From: Acanthornis magna | Lineage: Eukaryota > Chordata > Aves > Passeriformes > Acanthizidae | Assembly (NCBI GenBank): GCA_036785705.1 | Contig: JAWUZG010000013.1 | Coordinates: forward strand, 22,851,501-22,915,500 | Direction: 5' to 3' | DNA length: 64,000 nt | Shown here: in pieces, positions 47,824 to 59,240 of the stretch | How the letters are laid out: each line of letters starts with the position of its first letter | How positions within the stretch are numbered: the stretch's first letter is position 1 | Notes under the pieces: model-generated | What the model was told of the DNA's origin: nothing | The model's input: only the letters and a program-made list of their open reading frames with translations | Databases searched by the model: none | Made by a program: the position numbers and the translations under genes

Positions 47824-48420
47824 GCCCTGTGCTCCCCTCAGAGCCCCGCGCTCTCCTCAGAGCCCCATGCTCCCCTCAGGGCTCCGCGCTCTCCTCAGAG
47901 CCCCGCGCTCCCCTCAGGGCCCCATGCTCCCCTCAGAGCCCCGCGCTCTCCTCAGGGCCCAGTGCTCTCCTCAGAGCCCCGCGGTCTCCTCAAGGCCCCG
48001 CGCTCTCCTCAGAGCCCCGCGGTCTCCTCAAGGCCCCGCGCTCTCCTCAGAGCCCCGCGCTCTCCTCAGGGCTCCACGCTCCCCTCAGGGCCCCGCGCTC
48101 TCCTCAGAGCCCCGCGCTCTCCTCAGGGCCCTGTGCTCTCCTCAGAGCCCCATGCTCCCCTCAGAGCCCTGTGCTCCCCTCAGGGCTCCGCGCTCTCCTC
48201 AGGGCCCTGTGCTCTCCTCAGAGCCCCGCAGTCTCCTCAGAGCCCTGTGCTCCCCTCAGGGTTCCGCGCTCTCCTCAAGGCCCCGCGCTCTCCTCAGAGC
48301 CCCACGGTCTCCTCAGGGCCCCATGCTCCCCTCAGGGTTCCACGCTCCCCTCAGAGCCCCGCGCTCCCCTCAGGGCTCCACACTCCCCTCAGAGCCCCAT
48401 GCTCCCCTCAGAGCCCCGCA
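47824..48420. repeat. 19-bp minisatellite, about 31 copies
   Basis: Head-to-tail units of form CTCCTCAGAGCCCCGCGCT. Variation is concentrated at the CGCG core, which reads CGCG, CATG, TGTG, CACG or CGGT, and at CAGAG versus CAGGG. The CGCG to CATG and TGTG changes are what repeated CpG deamination would produce. The 19-bp period leaves all three forward frames open. Confidence 0.97.
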
Positions 48421-49226
48421 CATGCAGGGCTGGTGCTGCCCTTCCAACTGGGAAATCAGCTCCTACCTACATGAGCAGAGACTGACTGCAATTTAAATAT
48501 TGGCAAAGGAGTGGGATGAGGCATCTCTGGGTCCTTGTGGGCTTCAGGGCTTTTTCTACACATCGCTAAGCTTTAATGGATCATTCAGCCCAAGCAGTTG
48601 AAGGGAGGCTGCTGAGACTACCAAGAGCTCACCGTATCCCAAAGGGAAGGGTGATGGAAGGAGCACCTTGGCCATGAGAGCAGACACAGCATGCAGCAAC
48701 ATCAAGGAAATGTCCTCTGGATGTTCCAGAGCAAGGTCCTACAAAGCCAAGCATGCAGTAAAAACCAGGGCAAAACATGTTATTGCAATCCTGATTGCAA
48801 TAGGTTTTGGGGAGGCAGGGACAGGCCAGGTGGCATTGTGCTCAGACAGCCCCAAGCCGCCTGCTCCCAGTGCAGGGAGGGCAGGAAGGGTCCCCAAAGG
48901 CTTCCCAGAATTTACTTCTGCTTGCTGGAAATTGAGTGTGAAAAAGGGTGTCTGGCTTCTGCCTGACTTTACTCTGCAGGCAGCAGCAAGGCCCTGGCTG
49001 GCACGTCCTCCTCAGCACACAACAAAGCCACCATGAAGTGCCCCAACCTTCGGTGCCTCAAAAATGTCACACAGAAGCAGATCATTTCTGCTGAGCAGAT
49101 GCCCATTTCAAAAACTGCATGCTGGATTTTCCTGGTTGTTTCCAGGTAACAAATTATCTGTACTTTTTCTAAAAAACCCTGATTTTTCTTAAGAAAAGAC
49201 AGTGGTCATGGCATGTTCACCAGGAA

Positions 49227-49370
49227 CAGTGTCCAAGGCCAGGCTGGACAGGACTTGGAGCAAGCTGGTCTAGTGGAAGGTGTCCCTGCCCATGACAGGG
49301 GATGGAATGAGATGAGCTTTAAGGTCCCTTCCAACACAAGCCAGGCTGTGATTCTATGATTAATTCTATG
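49227..49370 (+). mobile_element. CR1 LINE 3' end fragment with octamer tail, plus strand
   Basis: A typical CR1 3' terminus: AGTGTCCAAGGCCAGGCTGG, GGTGTCCCTGCCCATGACAG, GAGCTTTAAGGTCCCTTCCA, then GTGATTCTATGATTAATTCTATG with the ATTCTATG octamer repeated. It is 5'-truncated to about 145 bp. The retained tail is the clearest CR1 3'-end signature in the window. Confidence 0.93.
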
Positions 49371-50360
49371 CCGGCCATCTGTGGCCAGGTGGCAGTGCCA
49401 GCTGCTCCATGTCTGCCCACCACGTCACACAAATCACCAAGACACAGAGAGAGGGGAAGAAACATACTGAGAGATGAATAAGATCAGGATCATCCGCTAC
49501 ATCACTCTCCTCTTCTGCTGCTGCGTCTCTCGTGGGGTTGGCCTGTGAGCCGCGCAGGAGGTGGGACTGCCCCACCTCTGTAACCACAGCACGGCAGGAT
49601 GACGCGGTTGTAACGACACGCTCCAGATCACAGCAACTTCTGCGGCTTTTGGGTTTTGCTGCAGCTCATGTTTCTCTCCTCCAGGAGTTCAAAGCAGGAG
49701 CACTGGAGCAAGCAGTGCCCAGCAGTGAGCCGGAACCCAAGGGCTCTCTTCACTATTGCCTTTCTATTTTAAGAACAGGGGATTATTGTTAATATATTTC
49801 TTGTGTTTGGTTTCTATCAGAGTCAGTTTGTTTAACTAATAGGCAGATTTATTTACTGGAAGGAGGAGGAAAGCAGCAGTTAAAAGGATACGGCAAATCC
49901 AGCAAATATTAATCTTGTCCCCAGCAAAACCACTGGCAGCACCTTGGAATTTTTTCAACTTTTCTACAAGGTCTTTAAATTGCAGTCAAAATAATGCCTT
50001 AATCTGCACATTCCCAGCTCCAAGGTCTGGAACAGGAAGGGCTTGTGCTGAAGAACAGTCTTTGTCGTAAAATGCAATGGAATTCATTGAGCAACTCAGG
50101 AACGGATGCCAAAAACTTAATTCCCATTTATCTCAACAGGAGATTCCTTACTGCTGTTCAGGGCCTACAGTATAGGCACTTTTCCAATTTAAAAAAAAAA
50201 TTCTCCAGCAAGAGAGGACAATAATTCCAATTTATTTTTGTCTCCTCACTTTTACCAAATAGAGCAGTTCTGTTCTGTTTCTTGGAGACCACTAATATTA
50301 AGATTTGCCTTTGCTGAGAGGTGAAACAAACTTTACATTCCCATGAAAGTGGAATTTTAT

Positions 50361-50420
50361 ATAAAGAAAAAACAAAACCAAAATAAAACAACAACAAAAC
50401 CAACCAAATAAAAAACAAAC
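50361..50420. repeat. A-rich low-complexity tract
   Basis: AAAACAAAACC/AAATAAAACAAC-type sequence, similar in character to the larger tract at 39.4 kb. No retroposon body was recognised upstream. Confidence 0.85.
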
Positions 50421-51040
50421 TTGAAAACTCAGGTTTTGCACTTGGTTATTCCCATCTCTCTCTAAAGAGAGTGCTTCAGATGAAACATCCCACATGTAAA
50501 ATGTTCTTTGAAGAAGCAAGCCTCAGTGAAATATTTTCACTTTGAACATCACATTTTGGTGAAACGCGACTTCCTTGAAAATGTGTCAAGTGATGATGAT
50601 GAGGATTGCATCCTGTGCCGGTCCCTAGCCTTCCCCCGGTCCTTCCCACCCCAGAAGCATCAGTGTGGGTGCTGCTGGCAAGGAGACCCTTCACTGCCCC
50701 AGGGGATGTGCCTGAGCCCCATGAGAGCCAAAGCCAGCCAGGCGCTCCATGGGAACGGAGCCGTGGCACCAAGACTGGATCAGGACTCTCAAGGCCACAC
50801 TGGACTCTTGGAAAGAGCACGGAATGTGAGATTAATCACTGAGTTTTGGTACCTGTATCCGTGAGTTACCTGTGAATGACAGTGACGCCTTACAAAAAGC
50901 AGACCATCTATTTTGTAAATTCTTGGCAAACCCTTTCTCTCTGTGCTTATATCGGTGCAGAAAAACATTTGATTTTTTTTGTCCAGCTAAATTCCTTCAG
51001 GCTTCCTGTGGTTAAAAAAGAACGGTAAAGTCTGAAATTT

Positions 51041-51084
51041 AGAAAAAAATAAATACAAAAAAATACAAAAAAAATAAATAAAAG
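51041..51084. repeat. A-rich low-complexity tract (AAAT)n-like
   Basis: GAAAAAAATAAATAC followed by AAAAAAATAC and AAATAAATAAAAG runs. It lies about 160 bp before a CR1 copy in the opposite orientation, so it is probably not that element's tail. Confidence 0.85.
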
Positions 51085-51244
51085 CAATAACTTGCTTTTA
51101 ACTCTAACATCCACAGTTCCTATTCTGAAGCTAAAATTGACACTGACAACCTTTGACCATCCTGACAGTCCCACTAAAATCAGTCAGACTGTTGATGTGA
51201 GCGATAACACACAATTACTGTAGTTTATTTGGGGTTAATGATTT

Positions 51245-51353
51245 ATAGAATCACAGATTCTCAGAATGGCTTGTGTTTGAAGGGACCTTAAAGCTCATCT
51301 CATTCCACTCCCTGCCATGGGCAGGGACAACTTCTACCAGCCCAGGTTGCTCA
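51245..51353 (-). mobile_element. CR1 LINE 3' end fragment, minus strand
   Basis: The reverse complement of a CR1 terminus: TAGAATCACAGATTCTCAGA, then ATGGCTTGTGTTTGAAGGGA, CCTTAAAGCTCATCTCATTC, CTGCCATGGGCAGGGACAAC and CCCAGGTTGCTCAG. It matches the same subfamily as the 49.2-kb copy but lies in inverted orientation about 2 kb away. About 110 bp remain. Confidence 0.92.
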
Positions 51354-54300
51354 GAAATAACTGTACAGAGAAGCCCAGGATGTTTATCTGCCTTTTGTGA
51401 AGCTGTGTGAAGGCACAAGGTTTGAGCATCACTAAAACATCCCTTGTCTCTGGGTCACACACTGGGGGGAGGGTGGGATGACTTGCTTGCTTTCTTAACC
51501 ATTTCCCTTTTGAGTGCCTGAACACAGCTTTGCATCTGGGTCAACATCCAGGAAAAGTGAAATTAATTTCTTCAGAACATAAAACAATCATTTCTTTGCT
51601 CACAGAATTTGTCAGAGAGCTGCCTTTCTCCTTCATTTGCTTTACAAAATGTTAATTTTGCCTAACCACCAACACACAGCATTTTGTAAAAGAGAACCAT
51701 TTTATTCTCATTACAATGTTTATGTTAAGAGGAAGAATGAGCAGCTTTGTGACAAGAAAACATCTGAGTTTTCCAAAGAAGAGGAGCAAGCTGGTTGTCA
51801 CGTATTGTTTTGCCATTCTCCTATTTGCATGTCAGTGTGATCTTTGTTAAAGGTTTGCAAATGAAACACTTAAAATCCAATTTTAGCCCCCAGCTGAGGG
51901 CGAGAAGCCCTGGCCAGGGATGCCACAGAGGCAGGAGGACATGGTCTCACTCCCACTCATGTACCATGGGCAATGCCAGGCCGGTGCTCACCAGTCTCTC
52001 TGCAGCTGCTGGCGCTTGGCTCTGAAGGAGCATGGATTTGCCCACAAGCCTTGTTTTGCACAGGGAGCTGAGCAGCTGCCTGGTATCATCTGTCATAACC
52101 TGCTCTCAGTATCCCTGCTCTGTCTCGCCAGAGGTTTCCTGTCTGCTGTGCAAGCTGTTCTGCTCCCTCCACAGAGGGACAATGATTTCCCGAGGGCGAG
52201 CTCTGGACACTGCTGCTCCCTGGGCTTGGCACCACGGTTTGGGTGCAGACAGCAGCACCCCTCCTGTGATGACTCAAGGCGGTTGCCACTGGACAAGTAG
52301 ATGGGGAAGTGTTCCTGCCATTTGCCACCCCTGTGGAGGTTCAGGGCAGACCCTGCCCTGCCAGTGGCACCCAGCCAGCACGGTTCCAGCATAACACACC
52401 AGCATGACACAGCGGTGGGGATGCTCCCCCTCCTCAGTCCTCAGCGGACTTTGAATGTCCATCTCCCCCAGGAAGTCCAAGAGCCAGCCTTGAGCTGTGT
52501 TGAGTTTCAGGCTTTTATTTATTCAGGACAATAGTTCTTATTTCTTTGATGCAGCTCCATGCTCCTCTTTTGTACATTCATTTTACCCTCTGCCTGTTTT
52601 ATATGTTCCCTAAAGTGACCAAATCAGAGCAAGGATGGCTTTGGTTTGTTGAACCCTAGTCTTTCTGTCTTGCTGTCCTGGGGACCCAACTGTTCCTCAC
52701 CAAAAAGCTGAAAAGATGCTTGTGCTCAGCCCTTACGGGTCACCCCGTTCTGCCTATCCTGACAGGATCTCTGCTCCAAAGGGACAAGATTGATGTTTCC
52801 CCCTGTCACCCACATCAGGCCTCTCTTTCTACAGCTTCAGGCACACCAGGCAATGTAAAACCCTGTCTGATGAATCAAGATTAGGTCTTGCTTTCTCTTG
52901 AACTGGCTGATCATTAAAGGAGACTTTTCTAATCAAGACACATTTGTGATTTGAGAGGTGGAACATTTCCTCTTGTAGGTACAGAACAGCACCTGGGGTG
53001 GCATCCATCTTCAGAAACCCAGTAAACTCTCCTGGTAATCCTGATTATGTGCTGATTATGAGCTGCATTTTTTTTTCTCTCTTCCACCCTCCATTAACTC
53101 CTTGAACCCTTTACAGTTTCCCTCCATTTCTTATGTTCCTCTCCCAGAAAGGCTGTGTTGGAAGAGCAGATTAACCCTTTACACAGGTCGTTGTGAATAA
53201 ATGTCTGTGAGAATTTGCTACCTTCCAGCAGTTAGCCCATCTCTTGGAAAGCACTGTCTGTGTGTGAAATACAACAGGCTAATCCAGAAAACTCCATCCA
53301 TGGAGAAGTCACCCTCTTTCTGTAAGAATACTGAGTCCTCTTGATACTGGTTTTTGTTTGCTTCTTTTGTTATTTCCTGTTTGCAAAGGCTGATAACTGT
53401 GAAAAATCAATCCCTGAACAACAAATAGTGTGAGAGTTGGTTGTCTCTGACAGAGTCGCAGCACCCAGACATCAGCCATGGTTTTACCAATCACCAACAC
53501 TTTGGGGAAAGGCATCTGTCACACCACTCTGTTTAGTATCCCTTTCCGCAGAAGTAATGAAGGCATATCTGCAAAGTTTTTTTAGGCCTCATTCCCAGTA
53601 GCTCTTTAAAGGAAAATACTAGCAGTTGAGCAGAGGCTGGATGCAGAGGCATGTAAACCAACCCTGAGAGTGCCAAAATAAACGAGCTTGTACAGTGGGA
53701 AAGCTCCGGCCTGCATCCCAGGGGTGAGTCCTTCCCTCTGCAAATCCCTGCCAACACGCACACGTTCACTGCAACGCAGTTTGCTTTGCATTCACTCCAC
53801 TGGATGCTCTGAAAAGCCGGATTCCCAGACACTCAGGTGCAGTTCACTCCCCTCTTGCTTGTCCCCACCTCCTGAGAGAACACACAGCTGAACAGAAAGG
53901 ACTGTGGTAAGGGTAGATATATGTTCATGCATTAAAAAAACATACGGAAAAAAGAAACAACATGAGTCAATGGTAAAGTAGTTGCAGAAAACAGCACAAA
54001 AATAATCTCCATGACAGCGCCAGCATCAAAGGCTGTCTGTGACAGAAGGGCACAGAAAGTACCGTTAGACACAGATGAAAGCGTACCTGAGGAGGGGAGA
54101 CAAGAGAACGCAGCAGAGCTTGGTCACAGCAGGTGTGGAGGTGACTCACCAGGGGCTGAAAAGCCCCACTGCTTAGAGAACAGCCCCAAGAGGAGAACAA
54201 GCCAGGCTGAGCTGCCACCTTCCCTCTGGGAAAGGGGGCTGACCACCTGGCTGAGGTGCAAAGCAGTCTCTGTAACGTTCCTTTCCCTGCCACAGCCATG

Positions 54301-54567
54301 GATGAACTTTTGGTTCAGGTGGTATATCTTTTGACACTTGCTTATTTCCTGTGGAAAACCCAAAGAAACAAAGGCAGGAGCCCAGTGTGCATGACAGTTA
54401 GCCCATGCTCTGCCAGGCACCTGCCTGGGGCTTTCTTTGTCTGAAGCCAACATCTCAAATCACAAATCTCGTGTACTACACGAGGATGGCATTGCTGCTC
54501 ATAGCAACACAGGCTTTGGACAGGACTAGAATTGTTTAAAGAATATCTGGTCTATATAAGTCAGAAT

Positions 54568-54659
54568 TAAAAAAAAAAAAAAAAGAAAAAGAAAGAAAAA
54601 GGAAAAAAAAGCAGAAGAGTTATAGTTATAGTTATAGTAAAGTTATAGTTGTATAGTTG
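54568..54659. repeat. Poly-A/GAAA tract followed by TTATAG repeat
   Basis: A 16-base A run and AAAAAGAAAG sequence at about 54568-54610 are followed by TTATAG hexamers at about 54619-54659, with one AAAG interruption and a GTATAG variant. Confidence 0.88.
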
Positions 54660-56171
54660 TTAACATCAGGATAGAGGTAAGTGCAGGAAAGAAATGCCTG
54701 TAGTTCACCATATCTAAGGACTCAAGGGGAAGGTGGGAGGGGCACAATCTGGGAATACGTGGATCTTTTTGCCAGAACCGTGGGTTGAATGTTCCTATTT
54801 AAATACGTTGTTAACGTCTTTATATAATTAATTTCTAAGTTGGTCACCATGGCAGCAATGGCAGACTCACATGAATGAAAATAGATTTCAGCATAGATGA
54901 GACTGGAGAATAGCTGGATGTTGTTTTTGCCCTCTCTGTTGGTCTTGGATCCACTAGTTCCCAAGAGAGTGAGTTTCCCTGGCAAGGGCTGATTCCTTTG
55001 CCAAGCTGTTGGGAGCTGGGCACCCTCGGCCTGCCTGGGATCACCTCCCAGGCATGGCACAGAGCTCTTTTTCGCCACATTTTACTTAGCACCCAGCATC
55101 AGCTTTATTGCTATCTTACCACATTTCTTTCTGCTGCTGATCAGCAAAGACAAATTTGCTCCCACAGTAATACAAAATACCTGCCTTGTTTGTTTAGTTG
55201 ACACCTGCGTAAGGAGTAAGTGAACCCTCACCCTGTATCCTCCTAAATCCAGGGAAAAAAAGAATTCCACCAGGCTCTGGAAGCAGAGGGCTGGTAGTCC
55301 CCAGGGACATCACCCAGCACTCAAACATAATTTCCAAACCTTTCTGTTGGGGATCTCAGAAGAGAACAAGGCAGGAAGAAGCTGATGATGACACAGGGCT
55401 GTTTTCTCAGCTCTGACACTGGCCTCCAACCCCCTCACTGTCACTCCCCATCAGCTGTGGCAGTCCTGTTTTCAAGGATGGAATATTCACAGCTGGACAG
55501 GGGTGAGCACAGACACCCTTTGGAACAGCTGAGTAGCTGGACATTAAATAAAACAAATCTAGGGAAATTAAATTATCTGTGACTAGTTAATGACACTGCA
55601 GAAAATTCTCACTTGAGAGAACTATAATGTTGCCATGGACTTGTGGCACTGGCAAGGACACTAAGAACAGATGTGAATACCAGGATGTTTCTGGCACACA
55701 CCAGTAGCCTCTCTTTGCTGACACCATCTGAATGGCATGGTGGAAATGGGGCTTCCTCTAACTCTGTGCCTTGACATTCTCCTTGAAGGAAATCTGGTGG
55801 AAGATTTACATGTGTCTACATTAACATAAACAGAGATTGGAAAAAGAAGTTTACACCAAAGGGAAAGAGTGACAGTTTTCCAAATAGGCTTTTTGCTGGG
55901 CCTGATCTAAATGAACCACATGGCGCTTGGCCATCCAGGAGGTCCAGGAGAGAGTTCTTTGCTGGGAGGGCTACATGGGCACAGGATGCTGGGGATTTCA
56001 GTGCTGCACAGAAGAAACTGATTGGTATCAGAGTCATTGGGGATTAGGTAAATAAACTGCTTTCCTGTTCTGTAGAGAGGCTGGATGTTCCATCATTAGG
56101 TGAAAGAGAAAAAACAGTTAAAAAGGAAGGTGGTGCCAGCCCTTCATCCATTCCTAATCCACAGGTACCGA

Positions 56172-56200
56172 GCAACAGCAGCAACAACAGCAACAACAGC
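56172..56200. repeat. CAACAG microsatellite
   Basis: CAACAGCAGCAACAACAG-type short array of about ten triplets. It would give Gln/Asn, Ala/Thr or Ser/Asn runs, with no coding context. Confidence 0.85.
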
Positions 56201-56960
56201 ATTTCTGGACTGTCAAGGATGAGTTTTGTGAGAGAGATGATCTCAGGACAACTTATTGCCGGTCTCAGGGCCTTGTTCCTGGGCTGGGTCGGGCACCTCG
56301 GAGCACAGGGACGGCAGGTTCATGGAGCACACTGGTGATTTCAGTTCACACTTGTGCCCACGGCAGGACCCCGGGTGCTGATGCGGAGGGCAGAGTGTGG
56401 GGGCTCTCTCAGGGTGCACTGCAGCGAGGTGAGGGCCAAGCACTGCCCCCCATCCTGCCAGGCCACAGGGCCCCTCTAGCACAGGCTCTGCTCACGTTCT
56501 CACCAGCCTCCTGTGGCCCTGTGGCTCGTGGTTTCCTCCCAGTTCAGTACCGTGGCAATGGTACACACACCAAGTCCCCAGACAGCCAGTTATGCAGCCA
56601 GGTGGGGGAAGAAACCAATATTTGTTTGTTTCACATTTTTTTACTTGTTTCTAGGAAGTAGAAACAAAGTTTTTATCAGAGAAAAATTTGCTTCCATGAC
56701 CATGAAGGTTTCTGCCAGAGGCAAGTGCCATCTCTCTAGGAAGGGAAGTTCAGCCAAAAGCTCTTTTTGGCTTGGTTTGTTTTCCAGACACACTGCACTA
56801 GTTTTCTAGTCTTTTGACCAATTTCCATATAATTGGATAGGGACTGAAGCATATTAACCAGCTGCAGGTTTCACTGAAGAGAGAAGGCAGGAGGTCCCAC
56901 CGAGATGAGCTCAGCCAGGAGGGACCCCAGGCACTGGTGCAGTGGACAACACTCTGAACG

Positions 56961-57015
56961 GACAGATGGACGCTGCTCCAGACAGATGGACATCACTCCA
57001 GCAGATGGATGGACA
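56961..57015. repeat. 20-bp tandem repeat, about 2.7 copies
   Basis: GACAGATGGACGCTGCTCCA at 56961 and GACAGATGGACATCACTCCA at 56981 are followed by a degenerate GCAGATGGATGGACAGAC copy. Confidence 0.8.
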
Positions 57016-58189
57016 GACAGTGCTCTGCAGCCCAGGCTCAGTGCTGGGGCAAGGTGACTGCCTGGTTTAGACCTGCTTCTCACTTCACAGTCTGCTGAAG
57101 GCCTTGGGATTAACGAGGTGATAACTTGGGCTCCCCAGTACAGCGTCTGGGCCGCAGCCCAACGAGCAGAAAGTGAAGCACCGAACTATTTATGTTCCAG
57201 TTCCTACAGCTATTTTTAATAGAGCTTCAGAGACTTGCTGTATTATCCTGCCTTTTTAGCATCTGCTTCTTTTCTTAATCTCATTTTCCCTGCCCTTTCT
57301 TTATCTTTGGATCAATTTATACCATCCTTTTTATCATGCTCTAATCAGAACACACTTTATGATTTCAGATAAATGTAGTCATGGTAATTTTCCACTCCAT
57401 TTAGGTCAAGTCAGGATGAAACAATTTTTTTAAATCTTATCTAGTAACCACCAGAAACGGCTCCTTGTTAAACTATCTGTCCCCTTGCTTTTCTAACTTT
57501 ATTAGATTTTAATGTCAACTGTTAGTCTCCTTTTTTGGCTTCTTCAGGAATTTTGTTCTGCACTGCAAGCCAACCTGTCAACCCTGGGAAGAAAAGCTGG
57601 GTGACCCTTTTTATGTCAGGGGGTGGCTGCTGAAGCCCTCCCATCCCTGTGGTCCCACAGGCACAGCTATTCTGTGATCCCTCAGACCACAGCAGCTGTG
57701 TGGCTTCAGCCACATTGCCACACGTTGGGCTGTGCAAGACTCTTCACCATCTAAAACTGGCCTGCCAGAGAGGGGCTCCCTGGCACCCACAGGCACCGGG
57801 AGTGGCTGGAGGAGGGCTTTGCCAACAGGGCATGCAGCAGCCACAATGATAATCTGCAGTAATCTGCCACCGGGACTTGGTACCAGCCCCCCACATCCCT
57901 TCTGAGAAGGCCATGTCTGGGATTTATCCATTTGGGGGTGCCTGGGAGGATGAACAGCAGGTCTGGGAGCAGCAGCATAGGTTGGGGAGAAATCCCGTGC
58001 CTGAGCTCTGTCCCAGTCACACAAGCCCAAGTTCCAGTGCCGTCACACCGACAGTGGAGCTGTGGGCAATTCTCGTGACCCTGCCTGGGTTTCAGTGTGA
58101 TGGTGATGGGACTGTTGGCATATCCTGTGACCTCGGCCGGGCTCCCTGTGCTCTCTGCAGCCAGCTGAAATCTGCCTTCCTCTTCTGAA

Positions 58190-58340
58190 GTGTTTGGAGC
58201 AGGACTCTGTTAGTTTTGGGTGACACATGCTGTCTGAGGTTTAATAATATCACTGAGAATAATATTATTCAGCTTTGCGCAAGCTCGCAGAATATTAACA
58301 ATCATTTCATTTGATATTGCATGATTTTAAAAACATTTAT
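58190..58340. promoter_or_regulatory. AT-rich block with a 14-bp perfect palindrome
   Basis: GAATAATATTATTC at 58257-58270 is its own reverse complement. It lies in sequence containing TTTAATAATATCA, TTTGCGCAAGCTCGC, and AATATTAACAATCATTTC. The composition and lack of repeats suggest a possible conserved element. No specific factor is assigned. Confidence 0.22.
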
Positions 58341-58844
58341 ATGCCAAATTGTCACACTGCTCCTCTACTCTGTCCTCTCCCTGAGGATAGAATTGGTTCC
58401 AGCTTTGAAGTGCAAATACCAATCCCAGAGCTCCCACTTCCTTGCAAAGGTTAAGAACACATTCATCTGCTCTTCCTGGCGGTCTGGAAAAGGGCAGGAG
58501 ATGGGGACTGGGATGAGGGCTCTGGCACAGCTCAATCCCAGTTTGGCGGCAGCAGGCTTCGGAACCTGCAGGTTATATTGTCCCCTTGCATTCAGTTCAT
58601 ATTCTGTTTACATTTGAGGGGTTGTTTTATTGAATATTGTAGCTATTGGCAAGGATATATTCAAGACTTCTGTGGGTGTGTGAAGTGAGCACAGAAATAT
58701 TTGGGATAAACATTATCTCAGTGTAATTAGGGTAATTAAACATTTCAACTTTAAAATCACAATTCCACTGTTGGCCAGGGTGCTCGGGGACCCTCTGCAG
58801 AGGAGGAGTGGGACAGAGTTCGGGACACCAAGGGGACTTGGGGC

Positions 58845-59240
58845 AAGAGACAGCTCCTGCTCCCGGGGGACCGGGCAAACCTGGCCCAGCCCGCCCGATG
58901 GGCGCAAGGGGTGGGGAAGGAGGCTCCGTTTTCCCCGGACAGCGCTGAGCTCCCAGGGCGAGCCTGGAGGATGCGCAGCGCCTGGGATGCAGCACCGGGA
59001 TGTGCCCCAGCGAAGGGCTGCCTTTCCCCGGCTGCCAGCACCCTCTCCCGCGCCTGCTGGAAGGACGGAGGCATTCATTCCTTCGCCCACAGCCGTGCTT
59101 GCTTTCTCAGCACGCACAGCTCGTGTTCGGCCGTCTCGCAGCCCGGTGTCCCCCGGGCAGCGCTCCGCCCGCCCCGGCGCTGGCGCAGGCGGCGCGGGCA
59201 CGGTGGCTCCGCGGGTCCCGGGCAGGGGCCGGGGGGCAGG
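58845..59240. promoter_or_regulatory. Candidate CpG island next to the 10-bp array
   Basis: CpG-rich non-repetitive sequence with a CGCCCGCCCC GC-box-like run at about 59168-59177 and many GCGC motifs. It merges directly into the 1.06-kb GCGGGGCACA array. No first exon was recognised. It could be a real CpG-island promoter in either direction. Confidence 0.4.

Larger units (their letters stand above)
48421..58844. other. Long noncoding stretch with CR1 copies and simple repeats
   Basis: About 10.4 kb without a recognised gene. It contains the CR1 fragments at 49.2 and 51.2 kb, A-rich tracts at 50.36, 51.04 and 54.57 kb, and small repeats at 56.17 and 56.96 kb. Long AT-rich intervals lie at about 49790-50160, 52500-52640, 57180-57520 and 58190-58340. 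The frames are short and not protein-like. Confidence 0.5.
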
